64,000 nucleotides of DNA from Salipiger pentaromativorans (lineage in GTDB: Bacteria > Pseudomonadota > Alphaproteobacteria > Rhodobacterales > Rhodobacteraceae), in NCBI RefSeq assembly GCF_024721115.1, contig NZ_JAMDHK010000005.1, positions 124,001 through 188,000 of the forward strand, read 5' to 3'. Positions 36,035 to 44,200 of the stretch are shown in pieces (the stretch's first letter is position 1; each line of letters begins with the position of its first letter). Position numbers and translations under genes: made by a program. The notes under the pieces are model-generated. The model searched no databases. It was not told the origin of the DNA and saw only the letters and a list, made by a program, of their open reading frames with translations.

Positions 36035-37378
36035 ATGACCCCGACCGACGCCACGGGCTCCGGACAGACGCCGTTCGAAGCACTGCAAGCGACAGCGCTG
36101 GCCTTGATGGCACAGGCAGAGAGCTTTCTGACCAGCTTCCTGCGGCCCTGGAATTTCTATCAGATCGGCATCGCGCTCGGGGTCTTTGTCGTCGCCCATG
36201 TGCTGGCGCATTACCTGACCCCGGTGCTGCGCGACTGGATGCGCGCGCGCGAGGGCTGGCCGACCTGGCGGATGCGCGTCCTGATCGTCCTGCAACGGCG
36301 TCTGCGGATGATCTTCTTCGTGATCCTGATCTGGCACGTGGTCGGCGTCATGCGGCAGGTCACCTGGCCGTCGCGGTCCTATCTTCTCGAGATCATCGCC
36401 GAGCTGGGGAGCGCCTGGCTGCTGATCGCGCTGGCCACGCGGCTGATCGCCAACCCGGCGCTGCGGCTGCTGGTGCGCTACGGCGCCTGGACCTGGGTGA
36501 CGATCTCGATCCTCGGGCTCACCGACGAGACCGAGGCGCTGCTGGACAGCATCGCCATCGACCTGGGCGGGGCGCGGCTGTCGCTCTGGCTGGCGGTGCA
36601 GGCGGCGGTGCTGTTGCTGGCGCTGATCACCCTGGCGCGGTTTCTCGCCGGCGCCAGCGCCGCGAGCATAAGGCGCAACGAGAATATCAGCCCCTCGATG
36701 CAGGTGCTGGCAGTCAAGTTCCTTCAGGTGATGCTCTATGGCGCCGCCTTCTTCCTGGCGCTGAAACTGGTGGGGGTGGATCTGACGGGGCTTGCGGTGC
36801 TCTCGGGCGCGATCGGCGTCGGGCTGGGCTTCGGCCTCCAGAAAGTCGTGTCGAACCTGGTGTCGGGGGTGATCATCCTGCTCGACAAGTCGATCAAGCC
36901 CGGCGACGTGATCTCGCTGGGCGAGACCTTTGGCTGGATCAACGCATTGGGCGCGCGCTATGTCTCGATCACCACCCGGGACGGCAAGGAATACCTAATC
37001 CCGAACGAGGACCTGATCACCGGGCAGGTGGTGAACTGGTCGCATTCCAACGATTTCGTGCGGCTCGACATCTATTTCGGCACCTCTTACGGCGACGACC
37101 CCCACGCCGTGCGGCGCATCGCCGTCGAGGCCGCCAAGGGCGTGACGCGGGTGCTGACCGACAAACCGCCGGTCTGCCATATCGTGGGGTTCGGCGACAG
37201 CTCGGTCGATTACATCCTGCGGTTCTGGATCTCGGACCCGACCGGCGGGCTCACCAACATCCGCGGCAATGTCTATCTCGCGCTCTGGGATGCGTTCCGC
37301 GAGAACGGCATCAGCATCCCCTTCCCCCAGCGCGAGGTCCGGGTGCTGAACGACACGCCGCCGCGCGCGCTCGACTGA
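36035..37378 (+). CDS. MscS-family mechanosensitive channel
   Basis: 447 residues from the ATG at 36035, preceded by AAGAGGAGGG. Several N-terminal membrane segments (about residues 38-58, 90-110, 120-140, 165-185) lead to the pore-lining MscS helix LVGVDLTGLAVLSGAIGVGL GFGLQKVVSNLVSG (about residues 250-285). The beta-domain follows with LLDKSIKPGDVISLGETFGWI and the C-terminal domain with GTSYGDDPHAVRRIAVEAA. Such channels release solutes on osmotic downshock. It stands as a single gene divergent from leuC. Confidence 0.9.
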   Translation: MTPTDATGSGQTPFEALQATALALMAQAESFLTSFLRPWNFYQIGIALGVFVVAHVLAHYLTPVLRDWMRAREGWPTWRMRVLIVLQRRLRMIFFVILIWHVVGVMRQVTWPSRSYLLEIIAELGSAWLLIALATRLIANPALRLLVRYGAWTWVTISILGLTDETEALLDSIAIDLGGARLSLWLAVQAAVLLLALITLARFLAGASAASIRRNENISPSMQVLAVKFLQVMLYGAAFFLALKLVGVDLTGLAVLSGAIGVGLGFGLQKVVSNLVSGVIILLDKSIKPGDVISLGETFGWINALGARYVSITTRDGKEYLIPNEDLITGQVVNWSHSNDFVRLDIYFGTSYGDDPHAVRRIAVEAAKGVTRVLTDKPPVCHIVGFGDSSVDYILRFWISDPTGGLTNIRGNVYLALWDAFRENGISIPFPQREVRVLNDTPPRALD

Positions 37379-37517
37379 GCGGAACGCGCTGGCCACGCCG
37401 CCCGGGCGGAGGCGGAACCGCCCCTTTCCTCGCCGTAGTGACGGGACGTTGCGGCTGACAAGCGCCGCCGCCTCCGCTCATACTGCGCCGCGAACCGGGG
37501 TAAGGAGAGAACTCGCA

Positions 37518-38696
37518 ATGTCCGACGAAATCGTCATTCTGAGCGGCGCGCGCACCGCCATCGGCACCTTTGGCGGTGCGCTGGCGGGGCTGCCGCCCAT
37601 CGAGCTGGGCACCGTGGCGGCCAAGGCGGCGCTGGAACGTGCCGGTGTCGAGGGCGGGCAACTTGGCCATGTGGTCTTTGGCCATATCATCAACACCGAA
37701 CCCCGCGACATGTATCTCAGCCGGGTCGTCGGCATGCAGGCCGGTGCGCCCGACAGCGTTCCGGCGATGAATGTGAACCGGCTCTGCGGATCGGGTGTGC
37801 AGGCCATCGTCTCGGCGACACAGTCGCTGATGCTGGGCGACGCCGACTTCGCGCTGGCGGGCGGCGCGGAATGCATGTCGCGCGCGCCCTTCATCATTCC
37901 CGATCAGCGCTGGGGCAAGAAGATGGGCGACATCAAGACCATCGACATGATGGTCGGCACGCTGAGCTGCCCCTTCGGCACCGGCCATATGGGCGTGACC
38001 GCCGAAAATGTCGCGACAGAGCACGGCATCACCCGCGCCGCGCAGGATGCCTTTGCCGCCGAAAGCCAGGCGCGCGCCGCGCGGGCCATCGAAGCCGGGC
38101 ATTTCAAGGAGCAGATCGTTCCGGTCGAGATCGCCTCGCGCCGCGGCACGGTGGTCTTCGACACCGACGAGCACCCCAAGCCCACCACGGCCGAGGGGCT
38201 CGCCGGGCTGCGACCCGCGTTCCAGAAGGACGGGAGCGTCACCGCCGGCAACGCAAGCGGCATCAATGACGGCGCTGCGGCGCTGGTGCTGGCGCGCGCC
38301 GATGCGGCAGCGGCGGCGGGGCTGACACCACGGGCGCGGATCCTGGGCTATGCCCATGCCGGTGTGCGCCCCGAGGTGATGGGCATCGGCCCGATCCCCG
38401 CGGTACAGGCGCTGCTGAAGCGCACCGGGCTCGCGGCGTCGGATTTCGACGTGATCGAGTCGAACGAGGCCTTTGCGGCGCAGGCCCTGGCGGTAAATGC
38501 CGAGCTGGGTCTGGATCCGGCCAAGGTAAACCCCAACGGCGGTGCCATCGCGCTGGGGCATCCGGTGGGCGCCACCGGCGCGATCCTCACGGTCAAGGCG
38601 CTGTACGAACTCGAGCGCACCGGCGGCTCGAAAGCGCTGATCACCATGTGCATCGGCGGCGGTCAGGGCATCGCGCTCGCCATCGAGCGGATCTAA
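37518..38696 (+). CDS. Acetyl-CoA C-acyltransferase (thiolase)
   Basis: 392 residues from the ATG at 37518 (AAGGAGAG 8 bases before). Thiolase active sites: Cys in NRLCGSGVQAIVS (about residue 90), His in ALGHPVGATGA and the second Cys in MCIGGGQGIALAIERI, with the helical NEAFAAQAL. The N-terminus ILSGARTAIGTFGGAL is typical of acetyl-CoA acetyltransferases (AtoB/PhaA/BktB type). It may work with the CoA-transferase pair 4 kb upstream in acetoacetyl- or beta-ketoacyl-CoA metabolism. Confidence 0.9.
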   Translation: MSDEIVILSGARTAIGTFGGALAGLPPIELGTVAAKAALERAGVEGGQLGHVVFGHIINTEPRDMYLSRVVGMQAGAPDSVPAMNVNRLCGSGVQAIVSATQSLMLGDADFALAGGAECMSRAPFIIPDQRWGKKMGDIKTIDMMVGTLSCPFGTGHMGVTAENVATEHGITRAAQDAFAAESQARAARAIEAGHFKEQIVPVEIASRRGTVVFDTDEHPKPTTAEGLAGLRPAFQKDGSVTAGNASGINDGAAALVLARADAAAAAGLTPRARILGYAHAGVRPEVMGIGPIPAVQALLKRTGLAASDFDVIESNEAFAAQALAVNAELGLDPAKVNPNGGAIALGHPVGATGAILTVKALYELERTGGSKALITMCIGGGQGIALAIERI

Positions 38697-38732
38697 CGCA
38701 CCGCGTTTGCGGGCGGTCTTCGGCAAGGCCGC

Positions 38733-40754
38733 CTAGCGCAGTTCGATCGAGACGCGCCCGGCCTGCCCGGTCGCGTCGATCACCGACAGGGTTGTGAACC
38801 CCGGCCCCGCAACCGGGGCCAGCAGTTCAGAGGCGTGCTGGCGGGTCGCGATCACGTCACCATCGGCCAGCAGCGTATAGGGGGGCGTTCCGCCCCGCAG
38901 CTTCACCGGCACGCCGCGCGGATCGGCGGCGAGACGCGCGCCCTCGGGCGGGAAGGTGACGCGCAGCGCCGGCGCCGCGTCGGGCCCGTCGCCGAAGCGC
39001 TGAAGATGCGGCGGCAGCGCGGCGTTGCCGACCAGCAGGGTATCCGGCGGCGGCACCGGCAGCGGTTCGGGCGTTGCACGGGCCCGACCCAGCGCCTCGA
39101 AGAGCAGCGGCGCGGCAAGCTGCCCGCCGAAGGCCCCGGGCACCGGCGTGCCATCGGGCCGCCCGATCCAGACCCCCGCCACATAGCGCCCGTCGAACCC
39201 CAGCGCCCAGGCGTCGCGATGCCCGTAAGAGGTTCCGGTCTTGTAGGCCACCCGCCCCGGCGGCCCCGCCTGCGGCGGCGGCGCCAGCCCGGCCAGAATA
39301 TGCCCGACCTGCCAGGCGGACCGCGCAGTCATCAGCCGTGCGGGCGCCGTCGCCGCGCTGTCCGCCATCCAGCGCAGGGGCCGCGCCTCGCCGCCATGGG
39401 CCAGCGCGGCGTAAAGCGTCGTCATGTCCCAAAGCGTCAGCCCGACGCCGCCCAGGCTCACCGCCAGCCCGGGCGCCCCGCCTTGCGGCAGCTCGGGGTG
39501 CAGCCCGGCCTTGTCCAGCGCCGCCATAAGATGCGCCGGACCCATCGCCTCGGTCAGCCGCACCACCGGGATATTGAGCGAGAGCTGCAACGCGCGCGCG
39601 ATCCGCAGCTCGCCGCGAAACTGGCCGTCGAAATTCTGCGGCGCATAGGTGCCGAACTGCACCGGCGTGTCGGAAATCAGCGTTTCGGGATGCGCCAGCC
39701 CGCGGTCGAAGGCCAGCCCGTAGACCAGCGGTTTCAACGTCGAGCCCGGCGAGCGCAACGCCTGTGTCATATCGACAAAGCCCTGCCCCCTGGTCTCGGA
39801 ATAGGCGGGCGAGCCGATACTGGCCAGCACCTCTCCGCTTTGATGGTCCGCCAGGATCAGCGCCATGGAAAGCCGCGGATCCCGACGCGCCATATAGGTG
39901 GCGGCGAGCCGCTCCAGGCTTTCCTGAAGCGCCCGGTCGATGGTCAGATCGTGCCGCCCGGCGCCAAGCGCCAGGGCGCGGTCGGCCAGATGCGGCGCGA
40001 TCAGGGGAAAGTCGCGCCGGTGCTCCGGCGCCGGGTCGCGCAGCGATACGCGCGCCGTTTCGGCGTCGATCACCCCGGCGCGGGCCATCCGCGCCAGAAC
40101 CCGGTCGCGCGCCGCCCGGGCGGCCTGCGGGTGCCGGTCGGGGCGGCGCGATTCCGGCGCCTGCGGTAAGGCCACGAGCAAGGCCGCCTCGGCAGGCGTC
40201 AGCCGCGCCGGTTCCTTGCCGAACCAGGCCAGTGTCGCCGCGCGCAGCCCCTCGACATTGCCGCCATAAGGCGCAAGCTCAAGATAAAGCTGGAGGATCT
40301 CCGCCTTGCTCAACCGGCGCTCCAGCGCCAGGGCCAGCCGCATCTGCCGCAGCTTGCCGCGCCAGGCGCCGGTCGTGCCGTCCTCCAGCAGCCGTGCCAC
40401 CTGCATGGTCAGCGTCGAGGCCCCGGACACAATCCGCCCCGCCCGCAGCCCCTGCCAGACCGCCCGCGATGTCGCGACAACGTCCACCCCCGGATGGGCA
40501 TAGAACCGTTTGTCCTCATAGGCGACGAGCATGTCGAAGAACAGCGGATCGACCCGGTCGAGCGACAGCGCCATGCGCCAGAGCCCGTCCTCGACCGTAT
40601 AGGCCCGCAGCAGCCTGCCGTTGCGGTCGCGGACCTCGGGCGCGGTGGCGTGCACCAGCACCGGGATTTCGGTGGCCTCGACCCAGCGCTCGGCCGCATC
40701 CCGCGCAACCGCCACAGACCACAGCAGCGTCACGAGGAGGACAAGCCTACGCAT
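38733..40754 (-). CDS. pbpC: Penicillin-binding protein 1C (bifunctional)
   Basis: 673 residues from the ATG at 40754 (MRRLVLLVTLLW, a signal anchor). The glycosyltransferase (GT51) domain shows VAYEDKRFYAHPGVDV and GASTLTMQVARLL; the transpeptidase domain shows the serine motif GSTLKP (about residue 350) and the KTGTSYGHRDAW triad; a C-terminal beta-domain (PbpC/BiPBP type) ends the protein. It overlaps the upstream gene by 8 bases and belongs to an operon with an alpha-2-macroglobulin gene, the pairing known from Escherichia coli yfhM-pbpC. Confidence 0.94.
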   Translation of the reverse strand: MRRLVLLVTLLWSVAVARDAAERWVEATEIPVLVHATAPEVRDRNGRLLRAYTVEDGLWRMALSLDRVDPLFFDMLVAYEDKRFYAHPGVDVVATSRAVWQGLRAGRIVSGASTLTMQVARLLEDGTTGAWRGKLRQMRLALALERRLSKAEILQLYLELAPYGGNVEGLRAATLAWFGKEPARLTPAEAALLVALPQAPESRRPDRHPQAARAARDRVLARMARAGVIDAETARVSLRDPAPEHRRDFPLIAPHLADRALALGAGRHDLTIDRALQESLERLAATYMARRDPRLSMALILADHQSGEVLASIGSPAYSETRGQGFVDMTQALRSPGSTLKPLVYGLAFDRGLAHPETLISDTPVQFGTYAPQNFDGQFRGELRIARALQLSLNIPVVRLTEAMGPAHLMAALDKAGLHPELPQGGAPGLAVSLGGVGLTLWDMTTLYAALAHGGEARPLRWMADSAATAPARLMTARSAWQVGHILAGLAPPPQAGPPGRVAYKTGTSYGHRDAWALGFDGRYVAGVWIGRPDGTPVPGAFGGQLAAPLLFEALGRARATPEPLPVPPPDTLLVGNAALPPHLQRFGDGPDAAPALRVTFPPEGARLAADPRGVPVKLRGGTPPYTLLADGDVIATRQHASELLAPVAGPGFTTLSVIDATGQAGRVSIELR

Positions 40755-41298
40755 CGGCCTCCCAGAGCCCCGGATAGCTCGTGACGAAGCCGTTGGCGTC
40801 CACGGCAAGCTGCGTGCTGTCGTCGTTCTGCTCGGACCGGTAGCCGACAAGCTGGCCGCGCTCTCGGGTATAGCTCTGCTCCACCGCCGAGATCGCCGGC
40901 CCCGGCAGGCGCAGCCAAGCCGCGCGGGTGGTGAGCCGCCCCACATCGGGCAGGCGGCGCAGCGGCATGAGATTGGTGGCCGGCGTGAACGCGAAATCCA
41001 CGTCCTCGCAGCCCGCGAGCTGCGGCTGCGGTGCGCCGTTCAGCGCCCAGTCCTGCCCGCTGCGGACCAGCTTCACCGCCATATCCGCACCGCCATAGCT
41101 GCCGGTCAAATCGGCGCTGAGCGTGCGCCAGTCGGCGCCGATCCGCACCACATAATCCAGTGCCGCCCAGCCGGTGCCGTCCCGGAACCGGGCATGCCCG
41201 ACCAGCATGTAACCGCCATCCAGATGCGCCAGCCGGCATTTGTCCTCGCCATCGCGGTCGAGCGCGCGCCAGCGGGTTGTGGCAATGGTCCCGGTCAT
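40747..41298 (-). CDS. Putative glycolipid-binding protein
   Basis: 183 residues with no signal peptide. The layout (VRWRALD..., a beta-sandwich, and the closing RSEQNDDSTQLAVDANGFVT followed by SYPGLWE) matches the putative glycolipid-binding family (Pfam PF06475), for which little is known. It overlaps both neighbours (4 and 8 bases), sitting between the alpha-2-macroglobulin and pbpC genes. A cell-envelope role is inferred from this position. Confidence 0.72.
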   Translation of the reverse strand: MTGTIATTRWRALDRDGEDKCRLAHLDGGYMLVGHARFRDGTGWAALDYVVRIGADWRTLSADLTGSYGGADMAVKLVRSGQDWALNGAPQPQLAGCEDVDFAFTPATNLMPLRRLPDVGRLTTRAAWLRLPGPAISAVEQSYTRERGQLVGYRSEQNDDSTQLAVDANGFVTSYPGLWEADA

Positions 41299-44200
41299 TC
41301 GATCACCATCGTGCCCGAGGCAGTGGTCGCGCGATAGTCCGGACGGTACATGTCCTCGACCAATGCGGCGGGGTGGTGGAACACCCCGGGAGAGACCGCG
41401 CGAACGATATAAGCCAACCGGATCGGGTCGCTTCCGGACTGGTTGACCGCCGCGAGGAACCGGTCGCTGCGAAATTCGGAATACTCCGTCTGCGCCGGTT
41501 TCAGCCAGTCGAGCCCGCGAATATCGCCGGCGCGGATCAGGTTGGGGTTGTCGATCTCGAAGCCGGCGGGCAGCGCATCGTTGACCATGAGCCGCGCCCC
41601 CCCGGGTTCGGCCGGGCGAACCGTCAGCACCGCCACCAGCCGGTCGCCCTGCCGCACGGGGCCCGAAAGCGGCGTCCCGTCCATGGCGAAATACTCCCGG
41701 GTCAGGGAATAGCCGTACCCTCCGGCCTCGGTCTGCCCGTCGGGCACCCCCAGCGCCGTCAGGGTGATCGGCGTGGGGCCGGTGCCGGTATTGGCGATCT
41801 GCACGGGATCCAGCGCCTCGCCCGCGATGCGCCGCAGGAACGGCCCCGAAACGGGCGTTCCGTCCAGCGCGATCCCCGAAGAGGACGGATCCTGCACCAG
41901 CGCGTGCGCAGCCAGCAGAGACCAGGCTTGCTCCTGCGTCGACATCGACCGGGAAACCGCCGCGATGCGCGTCACCAGCGCCTCGCGATCCACCGCATCC
42001 GAACGCGCCTCGACCGCCAGCGACAGCAGCCCCGCCGCATCGCGCAGGACCGAGCCGTAATCGGCCCGCCAGACCCGCGCGGGGCTGCTTTGCCCGGCAA
42101 TCCGGGCGGCAGCCTTGGCGAACATCCGGTCGGCGCGGGTCTGGTCGCCATAGCTCGCCAGCGCGGTGCCGAGCTGGGCCTGCGCCAGCGGCGAGGCAAA
42201 GGCATCGGCGCGCTGGTCGGCGTAATAGCGCAGATCGCCGATGGCGGCCTGCCCCTCGCGCGCCAGCACCATCAGCGCATAGGCGATGTCCTCGCCGCCG
42301 CTGTCGAAATCGGGCGCATAGGCGATGCGGTTCTTGAGATTGTCGAGCGCCGCGCGCAGCGCCAGCTCGGGCACGTCCTGGCCCGCCGCGCGGGCGCGGG
42401 TCAGGAAATCGCTGACATAGGCGTCGAGCCAGAAATCCCCCGACCCCGCGCTCCAGAGCCCGAAGGCGCCGTTCGCGGCCTGCCGGGTCAGCAGCTTGGT
42501 GATGGATTGCCCTACGCGCCGGTCGATCTGCGCCTTGCCGCCCAGCCCCAGCGGCTCGGTGAGCGCGCTCATGTAAAGCAGCGGCAGCGCCTGCGAGGTC
42601 ACCTGCTCGGTGCAGCCATAGGGATAGCGGTCGAGCGAGGCCAGCAGCCCCGGCGCGTCGAACCGCGCCAGCGGGCCGGCGGAGACGACCAGTTCAGAGC
42701 CCTCGCGGCGGAACCCCGACAGCGCCGCGCCGTCGAGTGTAAAGCTCTGACCGGGATCGAGAGTGAAGCGGCGGGTGCGGCCCACCGGCGGATCGTTGGC
42801 GCGGATGCCCACGGTCAGCGTCTTGGTCAGACGTTTGCCATCGGGCGTGGTCAACGCCAGCGCAATCTTGTGATCGCCGGGGTTGCCCGCCGTAAGCGGC
42901 AGGCTCAGGCGCTGCGTCTCGCCCGCCCCCAGCGTGACCGCGCCCGGCACCGACAGCGCGTCGAGGGTCAGCCCCTCGGCGCTGATCCGCAGCGGCATCT
43001 CGCCGGTCGGGCCCGTGGCATGGGTGATCTCGAGCAGCATCCGCGTGGAATCGCCCGGCGCGAGGAAGCGCGGCAGCGAGGCGCTCAGCACCACCGAATC
43101 GCGCACCAGCACATCCTGTTCCGCCTGCCCCACGGCGCTGCCCGTCCAGGCCACGGCCATCAGCCGCACGGTGCCGTTGAAATCGGGCATGTCGAAGCTG
43201 ACCTCGGCGCGCCCATCCGGCCCGACGGTCACCGGACCGGAAAACAGCGCCACCAGTTCCTCGGTCGGCGGCGGCGATTGCAGCCGGGCGGAGGCGTCGG
43301 CATCGCCCCCCGAACGGATCGTGCCCATGGCACCGTTCATCCCATCGATGAGCCGCCCGTAGAGATCGCGGATCTCGACCCCGAGCCGGCGCTGACCGAA
43401 ATAATGCCCCGAGGGATCGGGGCTGTCGAACCCGGTGAGATTCAGGATCCCCAGATCGACGGCGGCCACGGTGACATGCGCGGTCTCGCCCTCGGCCACA
43501 CCGTCGACAAGGAGCGCGGCGGTCAGCGGCCCGCGCGGGGCGCTTTCGGCGGGCGCTTCGAAACGGACGGCAAGCTGACGGTCGCCCGGGTCGATGCCCG
43601 CATGGGCAAGCCCCAGGCTGCGGGCCGGGTTCTGCCCGGCGGCGGTGTCCATCGGCCGGATGACCTGCGCGGTGACATAGGCCCCGGCGCCCCAGTCCTC
43701 GGTGACCGGCAGGTCGATGACGCTTTCGCCCTCGGGCAGCTCGACCGCTTGCATGGCGATCACCCGGTCGGCCAGAACGGTGATCAGCGCCTTGCCGGCA
43801 TAGCGCGGCACAAGCCGGAGATGGGCGGTCTCGCCCGGCGCGTAGGCGGGCTTGTCCAGCGACAGGTCCAGCGTGTCGGGCGTGGCCATGGCGTCGGCCG
43901 GGGCGTACCACCCCGCGCTGAACCCGACCGAGGAGGCGACATAGGCGCCGTCCGACCGCTCCACCACCAGTTCGTAGCTGCCCCAGTCCACATCCGCCGT
44001 CACGCGCAGCGGCTCGGCGCCCAGCGCGGCGCTGCCGCTGGCAACGGTGCTGCGGGTGGTGACCGGCTCCCAGTTCCAGTTGCCGTAAAGCTGATACCAC
44101 TGATAGCGGGTGGTTACACGGTTCACCCGCCATTCCACCGCCATCGGAACCGGCGTCAGCGCGGGCCCCACCGCCTGTAGCAGAAACGCCGCCTCGCTGC